A stretch of 60,000 nucleotides of DNA from Polytrichum commune. Taxonomy: Eukaryota > Streptophyta > Polytrichopsida > Polytrichales > Polytrichaceae. Positions 24,006 to 35,700 of this stretch are shown one piece after another. A model generated the notes under the pieces. It had not been told where the DNA came from and did not search any database. It worked only from the letters and a program-made list of their open reading frames with translations. The DNA lies in assembly GCA_950295325.1 (NCBI GenBank), contig OX485805.1, positions 44,790,758-44,850,757 on the forward strand, written 5' to 3'. Numbering within the stretch: the first letter of the stretch is position 1; each line of letters begins with the position of its first letter. A program made the translations under genes and the position numbers.

Positions 24006-25176
24006 CTAGTTCAATAGTCAACATGATTGGGAAACCTATATGACCACTTAATGAGCACAATAACCTCACTTTAATCATAAATAAGAAATTCATGTGAGTT
24101 GCAAAAACTAAGCATACTTCAGCCATCTGAGCCTCTTCTGTGGGCTCGTGTTAAAACAGTGAGATCAGCGAACAAATCACCGAGGTCTGGGAACAAATCA
24201 ATGAGATCCCTGACATGCTAGAGCTTGCATTCTGAATTTGAGCTCAGTAGAGAGATATCAACGATGGCTAGTCATTTAACACTGTAGAGGATGGAGATCA
24301 TACCCAGTACTAGAATAGAGAACAAGACCCCACGGTCCTCTCAGTAATGTTATGTGAGACAAATGGCCACGGACATTATTTGAATCTGCTAATCATCTCG
24401 CACTAATTGCGTGTTGCATATCCTCCTCCGAGAAGTGGGTGTAGAGAGAAAGTAACACAAGTCTATCTTAAACTTAAGGCCGCACTTAACTCATACCAAT
24501 GCCTTGTGATTCACACCCTGCCAACAATGCTGCACTCTCAAAGCCAACTTCCACTTGCCATGTGGCTCCTCCTTTGCTCTTCCAAGTGGGACCTTTCCTG
24601 GGAAGCAGAAACGGCGGCATCCAGAATTGAATCCACTGCCGCCATTTCGCAAGGAAGTGTGGTTTAGTTGACGATCATCCTCAAGAACAACTTGAAACAT
24701 TCCTTTAAATCCAATCTTTCTTTTGTATGTGTTGCGTTGCATTGCGTTCCGCTGCTCTGGTAAATTCTTAGCTTGCAGTTAAGGTGTTTTCCTCAGAAAT
24801 TCACGTCAACTTCATCAACACATTCTAGAGAGCGCGCACTCTTACAAGCGGGAATTCCTTGAACTTTGGTCCAGAGTTTCTCACCTACTTACGTCAGGTG
24901 AGGTTCGGAGGACCTGGAGTAGGTACTCTGTTGAAAACCACAGCGTCAAATCTTCATCTGCACAAATTCCCCAACAGCATGCCTCTGCGTGTGATTCTCT
25001 CATCCACATTGTCTTTAATCCGATTCCCACCTGAAGAGTGTTCAGAAACTCTTTGAATTACTGCTGGTGTGAAACGCTGAGTTCATAATCCGGCAGCTGA
25101 GTTTTGTGTTGAATATTCGGGGTTGTGAGTCTCCTTACAGTTGAAGGACACGATTGAGCTCGTTCCAAGTTCTATA
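24006..25176. other. intergenic / upstream of the AlkB gene
   Basis: No gene is supported. The frames at 24407-24667 and 24859-25056 have no motif. The right part is probably the AlkB promoter and leader. Confidence 0.45.
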
Positions 25177-25470
25177 ATGGCGACAGCATGGAACATCAAT
25201 CCGATCATGTTGATGTACTCGAGGAAGAAGCAGAAAGTTTCACCGCACTTGGAGATTAAGGATAGGGCTGTCGATGCTCACCAGGAAGAAGAAGAAAATG
25301 CAAGCGTTGCCCTGATTACGAGTTGCTCCACACATGCTACTTATCCATTTCCAATTGCGGACCTGCGGACTCCGGGAGCGCTCCAAGGGACTACAGCTGA
25401 GGAGGCTTGGGCAGCAAAAACGCATCAAGAAAGGCGACCTCGACCTTCTCTACTTCCAGCCGTTTGTTAA
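25177..25470 (+). other. overlapping upstream frame of the AlkB gene (possible true N-terminus)
   Basis: Begins with ATG at 25177 and stays open to 25470 in a frame different from the AlkB core. Its segment THATYPFPIADL resembles the region just before the conserved domain in fungal homologues. The frames could be joined only by an indel, since no GT donor exists between 25361 and 25430. It could also be an overlapping upstream ORF. Confidence 0.45.
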
Positions 25471-27219
25471 GGCGCCCGCTGCGAGCATGCTCTACAAGCA
25501 CTTGTTGGAGGAGCTTCCTTGGTACAAGGTTACATACCTCGCCCGGGGGTTGACCATCAACACGCCACGCTTTACCACCGTGTTCGGGCTGGACGAATCT
25601 GCATTCTTCGAAGCGCCGCCGTCGAGAGAAGAGGCGAACGAGCGGAAGGATGAGAAGGATGAGAAGGAATCAAGGTGCGTAATTTACACACCATCACCGC
25701 ATGGGAGAAGAGAATGTGTAGGTGGGCGATTACTCTTAGAGAAACTTTCCACTGGAATCCATAAGTCGTTTATCTTCACTCCGCGGATTGCAAGATAATT
25801 TAGGTGAAGTGCACTCTACAACTACAACTACAATTACAAGAGTTGTTATGTGTTAACAACACTCTATTGTAATTCTGGTGGAAAAATGGGCCCAAACCAC
25901 AACCCAACCTTCGCGGCGGTTGTGTGGAAATCAACACAACCACAAAGCCACTGCATGGGAGAAGAGAATTAGTAGGAACAATTACATAAACACAAACTGT
26001 TCACGAGAATACATTGTTTCTCCTCTCCACGGATTGTACGATTATTGAGGTCAAATCCACTTTTCAAATACAAGAGTAGTTTTGTGTAAACGAGAATAAA
26101 TCGTCGTTGTGGTCGAAAATAGCCCAAACCACAAGTCAACCATCCGGGCGCAAGACAACTACACAGCTACGATTTGTGGAAACCACAAAACCATCTCATG
26201 AGAGAAGAGAATTTGTTGGAGGCAATTAGTCTTAGACAGACTTTCTACTAGAATTCATAAATTGTTTGTCTCCACTTCACAGATTGCACGATCATTGAGG
26301 TTAATTTACTCTTCAACTACTGTAAGACTAGTTTGTGTGTAAACGACAATGATTCATAGTTGTGGTTGAAGATGGGCCCAAATCACAACTCAACCATCAC
26401 TGGCAGAGGGGGTTGTGTGGTGATAAGTTGTGTGTACAATGCACTCCGACTTCTCTGCCCGAGCAAAGTTTACCACGGCGATCATTAATGCACCGGCATA
26501 GCAAGTCATGGGACCACATGTTCATGGTATCCCTCGTGAAAGGAGTTCAATGACCATTTGGGTAAATCGACTTGGTAATTACCACATTTAGTGTTTTAGT
26601 TTTTTATATTCAAGCACAATACCAAAGGACTTAGCTCGGTCTGTGCAGTGAGCATCGGGGAGAGGCGTGCGTTCATGTGGCGGTCGCGGGGACGAAGATT
26701 TTGTCAGCTGCAACCAGGCAACCTGTTCCTTCGAGCCTTTACCAGAAGCCGCCTCGGCCAATTCCGCGGTGCCTGCAGGAGCTTAAGGAATTCGTGGAGC
26801 GAGCGACAGGGGAGACTTACAACTTCGTGTTATGTAACTTCTACGCTGACGGCACGCACTCGATCTCTCCTCACTCCGACGACGAGTCGTTCCTCGGGCG
26901 CAACCCGTGCATCGCCTCGCTCAGCCTGGGCGGGACGCGTGACTTTGTTATGAAGCACAAGACGAGGAAAGATGTGAGCGCGGAGAAGTTTGCTCTCCGG
27001 AGCGGAGACATGGTGGTGATGCGGGGGACGACGCAAGCCAATTGGTTGCATAGTGTTCCCAAGCGCACGGGTAAAACGCAATCGAGCATGCCTCGAATTA
27101 ATGTCACGTTTCGGAAGGTTATGAATGTGAAAGGGACCAACAATTACTCCCATTACAATGTTGGCAGTGGGCCATTGCACCGCTATGTTGCTGGTCGAAT
27201 GGTGCAAATCTCCAGCTAG
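25334..27219 (+). CDS. AlkB-type Fe(II)/2-oxoglutarate dioxygenase, ALKBH2/3-like, fungal type (2 exons)
   Basis: Exons 25334-25674 and 26649-27219 join in phase (303 aa). It should remove alkyl groups from DNA or RNA bases by oxidative demethylation. Seen: KGDLDLLYFQPF (about 36), INTPRFTTVFGLDE (about 75), PPRPIPRCL (148), TGETYNFVLCNFYADG, then the iron site H189-S-D191 in ISPHSDDESF, third ligand H248 in ANWLHSVPKR, and the 2-oxoglutarate-binding RINVTFR (R263, R269). The C-terminus NNYSHYNVGSGPLHRY follows the ascomycete-type AlkB homologues I recall rather than the Arabidopsis ALKBH2 pattern. The start is uncertain: an ATG at 25177 opens frame 1, whose THATYPFPIADL looks like the usual N-terminus of this family, but the catalytic part is in frame 2. 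Either a one-base indel lies near 25365-25415, or the ATG at 25334 is used. Confidence 0.82.
25690..26425 (+). repeat. three-copy ~245-bp tandem repeat in the AlkB intron
   Basis: CATGGGAGAAGAGAAT recurs at 25700, 25954 and (as CATGAGAG) 26198, periods 254 and 244 bp. Each unit continues through CCGCGGATTGCA-like, TTGAGGT and GGGCCCAAACCACAACCCAA-like blocks. The array starts about 15 bp inside the intron and fills most of its 974 bp. Confidence 0.8.
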
Positions 27220-28530
27220 GGCCATCCCGCATCTTGCTGCTGCCATCCTCTCCCGGTGAGATTGCTTCCCGGACATGGAGGAAGTAGAAGAGTGTACAGA
27301 GGAATCCAAGTGCTGGAAAAGAATGGCAAATTAAAAAAAAAAAATCAAGAAGGAAAGCCTTGAGTGTTCAACGGAGAAGGAAATCCGAAAGAAATTTAAG
27401 TTGGAGAGTTCTGACGAGCTTCCAAAGTAAGAGCCACAATTGAAAACTACTATTTCTGATGAATCCAAATGCCGGAGAGGAATGTCAAGATAATTTCATT
27501 CGAGTAGGAATTTCGGAGCCTCAAACAGGAAAATGAACTCAGAAAGGGAATATGTTGAGAAGAAGTTCCAAAGTGTCAGAATTATATCCGACAAGGTATA
27601 ATGATATTCGAAGCCATACCATGGACGACGAAGGACGAAAGTTCCTTTTCCCAGGGTTTTGAGTAAACAGAGCTAAAGTGCGGCGTCGATGGTCAATTCC
27701 ATTCATACACTAAGTGATTGAGTGTGGGAGGAAAACTATTTAGCCTTTTCTTATGCAGAGGAAACAAAAAGATGTAGATCCCGCAATTCCACTACTTACT
27801 CTGCTCCACCTTCGCTCAAGCTGCGGTTGCCCCAATCCAACGACAAGCTGGCATCTTAGAATCAAAGTTGGGTCGAGGGGCCAGCTCAATTCACATGTCA
27901 AATTTCCAACAACCGGAGGATGAGTGGTTGGCAGGTCATATAGCTGTAGTAACAAGTACTCCTTTGCCTAATTAGTCGGCGCATGATGATGGTTTCTTCA
28001 AGCTTCAAATGTGAAAGAGCTTCAAATGTGAGTACTCTATTGGGGAGACAGTGCTAGCAATCTACTTATTGTGAAAGAGATTGGGGAAGAAATAATAGTT
28101 GTACAAAAATCATTCGGCTAGTTAGAGAAATAAGAGATCCGGTGCCCTGCTAAACAAGTCGCTGGATTGGCGAAGTGGTGACTCTTACCTGTTTATAGGT
28201 AGACACATTTGTGAATGTTACTATTGAATTTTTGATGATCTGCCATCTTCTAAAGCCAGTTGTAAATATGAATGCAGAGACTGCAAATGTGAAACTCTTT
28301 CTATTACATAACTTACACCTATGTGAAACTGCTCATACACGAGTGCACCTGGGGAGGACCACAGTGAACCTTACCTTTCATCTAAGTTACAATAAAGATT
28401 GACCTGATGTATTCCTTGCTGCAGTAGTGCATTCTATGCTTTACAGAAGCTCAAATTTGTTGTCCAAGAAGTTTGCAACTATCAATTGCAGGTGGAAAGG
28501 AGCTGTCAGCGTACGGTAGTTGTCAGTAGC
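27220..28530. other. convergent 3' region between the AlkB and DGK genes
   Basis: The two genes point at each other, so this holds both 3' UTRs. There is an A run near 27334-27345. No frame is convincing. Confidence 0.55.
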
Positions 28531-31500
28531 TCATGTTCGGAGCATTAGTGATTGGGGGGAGATACTTGTAATCTCTACAACAGTAGGTGGTTCTTCTGGA
28601 TTACTAAGAGGCTGTGCCCAGGGCTCTCCATCCATTTGCAAATATCCCATGGAGCGGTTGCCACTTATCTCTAGACGGACAGCCTCAGCCTTTGTACATA
28701 TGCAGAAGCACTGTCAGTTGGTAGAACAGAATAGCATCACAACCACAACATTTATTACGTCACGATGATCCTTTGTTAGAATAACGTGATTCCGCACACA
28801 GTTCATTAGGGTAGTTACCTGGCATAACCGAATAGCAGTAAGGGCACTAATCATCACAAAGGCTGCATGCCAGCCATCTCGTAAGCCCACAATCTCCAGA
28901 AGCCCATCATCAGGTTTTGCTGGTTGAAACCCCATCTGGAATCCACACATCAGGAAGCCGCCTGTTTTAATTGATGCTCACTTGTTAACCACAACACACC
29001 CAACACTCGAGCAATAAACGAAAATATTGTGAAGAATTAAACTTCTCGATGATCATGAAGAGTCTAGCAAATAATCAAGAACGCACCTTCTCTGATAGAT
29101 GTGGTCGAGGTTTACCCCATGGGTTACGGCCACCAGCATAGCTTTGTAGATTTAAGATGACCACTGCTCGTATACTTCACACTCATAGATTGAAGCGAAT
29201 TAGATCTCAGATGTTGGTACAAATTACAGATGCATGTTCAGTACTCAAAGCTTGTCAAACCTCATACTCATTTTCATTTTCCTAACTCCTGCTGAGGATG
29301 TCTTAAGAGGGTAAGAAAATAATACAACTTAGTAGTAATCATTTCAACATTAATCACCAAGGAAATGACCCTCCTATGATCCTCACTTACTAAATCTACA
29401 TGCTCTCTAAAGGATGAACTCTTCGGTTGTCGTTAACTTGCTTGCCAACAGACTCATTGTATGGAAAGAAACAGAAGTAATGGACTGTGATGAAACATAC
29501 TTGGATGGTATGTGAATTGATTCCCACTCTGCGCTTCTCCTTCTTTTAACGAAAAGGAGCACATCATTTTTAACTGCTCTGTTCCACATCAGACCCACGG
29601 CATTTTTAGTTGTTTGATGTAATCCATCGAAGTTATGATCTATGACTTTTGCAATGCGCCATGTAAATGGCAATTTGGAGGTTTTGCTGTCCACAATGCA
29701 AGCTAGTTTAGGCTTTGTTAAAGGAATGACTTTTTTAATAGAATAAATTCTTACTCCACATCTCGTCCAACAAACTACTGACTGCTAGGAAAACTAACCA
29801 GTTGGAGAGAAGATTGTAGACTCCGTTCCAAAGGAACTGCAAACAGATTTGTCTACCTGTTTTTATGTGCACATGCACATGAAGTACAGAACCAGCCCTG
29901 TGTGCATGTGAATCCTCCATAAATCATCTGTGATCCAGAGGTTACATTAAGAAATCAGTTGATTAGTATAGAATCCAAAATCTTGTATTTAAATATCAAA
30001 GATCAAATACCAACAGTGATATTCATTCAGACTCTAAATTCCTAAACCCTTGAACTAGTCTGGCGGGCTCCATGTGATTTAGAGGTTCACCCTATTTGAT
30101 ATAAATTGACATGAACTGACTGGTCTTTGGTTGTGTGGCTTGTATTTAGATTTAATCTCTTCCATGAGTGTGGGCTGTGTATTTCACATATTTGGTCCCC
30201 ATTTGGTCAACCAAGACTCGTCGTTTGAACAAAGAAGTTGTCATATTTTTCCTTCTGCAAAAAATTGAGTGATTTACATTCTCCATTAGCTTCCCTAGAA
30301 CCAACCCGTACTCCAACTGAAGCGATTCAATGTCCAGATCGAATAGTGACCCTGAAAACTAAACTTTAGCAGATAGTCAGAATGTACAGGAATTTGTAGA
30401 GTCACAAATTATGTACTTGATTGGCCATGCGACCTCGCGCAATCCATGGCATGTGATTCCGAAAGTTATGAAAGCCAAACGCAACTTGGGCATCCATTCC
30501 TGGATCCAAATTGCATCAAAATCTAAATCAAGATGAATGTCATAACTCTACATGTAGTCATACTGAAACTCCTCAGAAGATAGACTTCATAGAGGCCAAC
30601 TTTGCTATGCATTTAATTGTATTGACCAAAGTAGTGTTGTCAGACACCTGACAGGGAACTTCCCGTAAACCAAACAATGACCATTTAGTATTAGCCATGA
30701 CCTCTAGAAGTGGACAGCATCATTGAGGTACAAAATACTCCTCACCTACACTGAAGTAATTACGGAACACCCCAGTATATGTAGGCTGAATTTGAGGATC
30801 TTGAGGACCTGTATCTGGTGTTGAGGTCTGCAAAGACAGTTGACAATAATCATTACTTCATTATCCAATTGACTCAAACTTGAAAACGCAGGATTTGACA
30901 TAGACGAAAGTTGGTGTCGAATTTACCATACACTGATAAGTGCTACTTGGTGAGAAAAGTTCCGAGCTCTGAATAATCAGAACGTCTGCTTGTCGTATGC
31001 TCATGATTAGACAACTGTATCAAATACGAAATTCATGTGACTCAATATTCTTAATCTTTGAAGGATAGGATTGTTCAAATGGTGCCTAGGATTACTTTCT
31101 TGTTCATGTCCTCTTTAAAAGTACTAACAGTTTGGGGAGATTGTCAACATATGTCAAAATATATTGCACCCTTCTCCAGTATGCTGTCCTTCAATCAAGC
31201 CTCAAAACAGAACCTTACAAAGCTCTGATTAGATTAACATATCTGGGAGTCACAATAGGCAACCACATGATTTCAGTGGAGTTGTTTATGATTGTGATGT
31301 ATAGAGTGAGGTCAATCCTCAATCGTGATGCCAATCGACGATATTATTGAGAAATTAATCTGCAGTATCTTACAGAAGGAGAAGAAACAACTTTCTTCAA
31401 GCAATGTGGTAAGCGCAAATGTGCTTTGGTTGCTATTGATGGTTTGAGCAGCACCTGCCAACTGCGCAACTGTTTCCATTAGATCTCTGGCCAAAGTTCT

Positions 31501-33839
31501 CACTCACCATCAGTTTGTAATTACTATTTTGTTGTGTTCCTCCTAATGCACGTAAGGGTATTAAACAGAGTCCACATAAACACTTCTCACAAGAGACTGT
31601 TTTATTAGAGGTTCAGCCCGCACCAGGGAATATATTCACTACTGCAAGCTGCTTACACGATGCAATAAGTCAAGTGCAAGATGCTCAAATTTTCGAGGGA
31701 GCTAAGGGTTTAGATCGAGGTAATGCCTGTCAAGAGGTGCCAATCTGGAATGGATAGCCATCACCAGCCACTTTTTGATCTTGTGACGAGTTGCAAAAGT
31801 AAACCTTCCTCCCTGCAATCAAATTCACCCTTTTCCCAAATGGCCGACAATCAGATGACCAAGCAATTTCGAGAGGATATTCTTAAGACCCATCGCAGAG
31901 AGGCTATACGGGCAGCATAAAAAGGGTGATGTAGCAGTAACACGATGGATGGTCACTTTGAGCAATTTGAGCACCCAAATAGCAGCGAGTTTGATAAATG
32001 CACAGAACAAATTAATTTACAGCCAACCTAATCGCATGTCGCACAACATCTCAACCAGATAAACAGACATAGAATAATAAAACCTAATGCACATTTGGTG
32101 TAGATTAAAACTGACGTGGTGGCAAGACCGAGTTGTTGGATATGATGCCAATGAGGGTGCACTCACAATGTGATTGTATCTTGTACACAACTCCAGACAT
32201 GCTCAATATACTATTATTAGATGTCGCGATAATGACCTGTTTTGAAACTTGGAGTAATCCCATTATCTAAGTCCACAACTCACAAGAAATGGAGGGCATA
32301 AAATCCACACACCCAGCCAAAGCTTCGTCCAAGGTCGTTCCCCGTTCCAAGAGGAAAAATGCCAACTGGTGCAACTTGATCATTGGATAGTTTCAATTCC
32401 TTCTGTAAGTTTGCAATACTTGTAAGTACCCAACCCACAGTACCGTCCCCACCTGCCACCTGAAAACAGAACCAATATTTACAAAAACTGTGGCAACGTA
32501 TTGCAGTGAAGTTTTTGACAGGCATACATAACCATTTTGCAGGAGTGGCACATATCAGAGTACATTATATTTGATTCAGAGTGCTATGTTTAGCGGAGCA
32601 GGTGATCACATGATTCATGAAGGATGTCTACTGCACATAGGTACTTCTCAAATTCCACTATATTCTATATGTCAACACATTGACAATGACGTCGATTTAA
32701 AGAAATAAATAAAAAGAGCAAAATCAAAAGCCAAATGTAGATGTTTTTTAAGCAAATAGATACAGTAAGAAGCGAGGGCTTTGAGGAAAATAACCATGAT
32801 CCGTAGGTTGGTACGAGTCGTCCGAGCACACCCATCACCAGCCAATGCCAGTTTGTCCAGATAACCCAATCCATAACGCAGAACCACATCTGGATCAGTC
32901 CTTGCCAAATCATAAACCTAAGAGCATAGCACTGCACTGTGGGTCAACATGACTTTACTCAGCTTGCCTTATGAACATAGTCGTATTCTCCATGAAGGAA
33001 ATGAAACTAATTCATATAGATTGTACATGGGACAAACTCACATCAAACAAACTATTCTTCTGCTTAAATGTAGGTGATTTGCAAAGGGGCTACGAGAGTA
33101 GTGCAGCAGTAACGTGCATAAGAGCAAATTCATGGACGATAAAGACGTAATATAAGTCACTGATATCGACCTGGAGTGCTCCGATCAGCTCAGAGAGGTG
33201 GATGAGAAGGCTTGCTCCAAAATGACCACCGCTTCTGGAGTTGATGAAAACTAGAATTGGACACGTAGGTGGCACTACAAGCGTGTCTGGTGGAAAATTA
33301 ACAGTTGAATCTACTCCTTTAGAACTTATTGCATCCGCCATAGCATCAGCTATATACTCAGGAATCGCCACTTTCTTCCTCAATTCTTCGTCGCTGATCA
33401 GCCAATGTTCCTTAAATCGCACTGTTATCCAAGATCGGAATGATATTAATCACTACATTGCTTCCTGAAACTGCAAGATTAGCGCAGAGACAGCGAAGGG
33501 TCTTGGGACAGGGTCTTAGCGAATGAACACTCTAGGAAAAGACGAGAAACTCTAAGTGGCCATCTGAACGAGTTGCCCAAGCCTAAGGCAGGTTAGAATC
33601 CACAACAAAATGCAAGATGGACACTATTTTAAAAGAAGCGGAAATATGTATTTTGAAAGAAGCGGAAACATGTATGTTGAAAGAAGCGGAAAGCAGAAGG
33701 CGGATGTTAAAATGCATAGTAGAAGCAGGCAGACAGGAGGCAGTCACTCATTCATGTTTTCAAATTTAGTACCTTTAGGTTTCACTGGGTGATTGGATTC
33801 ATGCGGAGTTATTTGTGACGATCTTTCGGTGCTAGACAT
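28531..33839 (-). CDS. DGK: diacylglycerol kinase without C1 domains (13 exons)
   Basis: Exons in order: 33773-33839, 33171-33421, 32795-32917, 32313-32459, 31727-31812, 31374-31461, 30746-30827, 30417-30499, 29857-29927, 29501-29578, 29087-29174, 28819-28935, 28531-28689; 479 aa, all phases agree. It phosphorylates diacylglycerol to phosphatidic acid at membranes, in lipid signalling. Catalytic domain: [12 protein letters not shown] (77-88), [10 protein letters not shown] (150-159), [14 protein letters not shown] (about 183-196). Accessory domain: [20 protein letters not shown] (about 273-292), [55 protein letters not shown]. There is no N-terminal membrane helix or C1 finger, so it belongs to the plant DGK3-7 type (AtDGK7 about 492 aa). 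Exon 1 ([12 protein letters not shown]...) is supported by phase only. The intron after 31727 would use a GC donor. Confidence 0.93.
33610..33692 (+). repeat. 24-bp minisatellite in DGK intron 1
   Basis: About three copies of AAAGAAGCGGAAAYATGTAT plus 4 bp, in the intron between DGK exons 1 and 2. Confidence 0.75.
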
Positions 33840-34719
33840 AATCAGTATCGATAAGCTTCAATCTTACTTCAATATCAAACTCCGTGCATCCTGAGAGATG
33901 GACTTTACATACTGCATGTATGTAGATGTTGCCCTTTTCAATTATTTTCAGGCGTTACTTTGGGCATTCAGGTCACCGCAATCTCTTAATAATCTGCAAT
34001 ACAACATATTGTTCGACTTGTGGTTGGTGAGGAGATGACTGCAAATTGACTTTTACTGCGGAGTGCATGCATCATAGTCAAACACAAATACATCTTGAGT
34101 TTGCACTATAGAACCTGATCAAGGATCCTCCATTATGCACTCCCATCCACCACAGCCGATTCCTGGAATCGCCAAGAAAAAACACATGTCACCGAGTCTG
34201 AGAACTGTCTGTAAATTCATCTTCACCGAAAATAGAAGGGGCATGCAATGCCATCGTATCAAGATACATACTGTATCTATCGTATCGATGAGACGACCAT
34301 GAAAATGCAACTGAATGAGAGCAAATCATATATTGGTGCACAAGCAGATCCTAAACGGAACTACAACAGAAATGCAGCAAAAAGGCTAATTTCATTCCTG
34401 ACAGCAGATTTGTTCCTGGAACACGGTGACCGACAACTACGAGGCTTGAAGTGAATTGCAATCACTTTCCAAGACATACTTTTCTACAGTAGGAACCAGT
34501 AGGATATGCAGACTGCCCTACCCGAGGTCTCTCTATATCCACAACAAAATTTGACGTATTATATGCTTCTGTAGTCGTCTGCACAGACTCAGTATGTGAA
34601 TTACCTCAATCGATACAGATGTCCATTCCTGATCGGCATCAGTATGCCGTCACTAGATAAAGCTGAAAGTTAAAATAGCTAACACAATCGACAGAATCTC
34701 GCCTCGAGATCCATAGGTG

Positions 34720-35700
34720 TTCAGAAGGGGTTCAGAAATCCTCGATGGTACCTAATGCATTATTCCAACAGGCTTCTCGATGTCCACAAGTATTCAAGAA
34801 CCCCTCGAATGCAGCTCACACACTATTCCGATCCAAATAGCTACATAGATTTGCAAGAATCCCCGATCCAAGTTGTTGAGAAGATTTCGCCTGAGCTTCC
34901 ATGAGTGCCCCGAAACCCTTCCAGTGCACCTTTAAACCTACTCTTCCAAGCCATAACAACCTCACATCATGTCCGGATCCATCTATCGCCAAGTTATTCT
35001 CCAATAACATCGATGTTATTGGAGAATATCTTGCATGATATCATGCAAGATGGAGGGGCAGGAAAACTTCCATGACTTCAGAAACCCTAGAAATCCCCTA
35101 ACACAATAGACCAACTCCTTAAGCATCTTCCGACCGTAATTTCGGCAATGGCATCTCGAATTTGAACAAGGGGATGGGGGGAGCACGTCAATCGAGTAAC
35201 CTTCCAAGAGTTTTCAGAAACCCTCGGTTCCACCTATGACATTCTCCCATCCCAGAAAGTTACACTCGTCTCAACATCAAAACAGCAATTCCTAACAGAA
35301 TTTTCGGCCATGGCTTCACGACTTTGAAAACAAGCCCGAAAGAAGATGGAAGGAAAATGTCCGGTGTGTTTAGAAACCGCTAAGTTTCGCTGACACGCCA
35401 TTCCAACACCATGAGCACATCGCTCCATGCATCGTAACATCGAAGCTTCATCAGACCAAATTTTCAGCATCACAGATTCGAAAGGAGGATGGAGGTAAAC
35501 GATTAACAATGTCGCCTAAAATTCCGAGGGTTAAAGAAACCTTCAAATGCTCATAAAACGCACCAAATGTTACACCAGAAAATGCACTGCACTTTTTTTT
35601 CAACACATGCTTCACATATGTTGGCCATAAAGCGCCCCTTCACAACCAAATTTTGGCCGTTTCAATTGCCAAATGGTATCCAATCGTAGGGAGCAAGATT
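34720..35700. repeat. degenerate ~160-bp tandem array, 5-6 monomers
   Basis: A 'TTCAGAAACCCT'-like landmark recurs near 34729, 34907, 35079, 35214, 35371 and 35529 (spacings about 135-178). It is followed each time by a 'cacattccaac'-like block and an 'AATTTTCGGCCATGGC'-like block (best at 35115-35165, 35295-35340, 35455-35480, 35650). Monomers are strongly diverged. Their length is satellite-like. Confidence 0.5.
34995..35051. repeat. two abutting perfect palindromes
   Basis: 34995-35028 is a perfect 34-bp palindrome centred on ATCGAT (arm TATTCTCCAATAACATC). 35028-35051 is a perfect 24-bp palindrome centred on GATATC (arm ATCTTGCATGAT). They share one base. Both lie inside the degenerate tandem array. 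Confidence 0.9.

Noticed and set aside
26830-27309. 159-codon minus-strand open frame, with a 90-codon one beside it
   Set aside because: Antisense to the AlkB catalytic exon; the sense strand carries the conserved iron-binding motifs.
31312-31503. 63-codon minus frame resembling a coiled-coil protein
   Set aside because: It overlaps kinase exon 31374-31461 in another frame; the phase-correct frame gives SWQVLLKPS, which fits the kinase.
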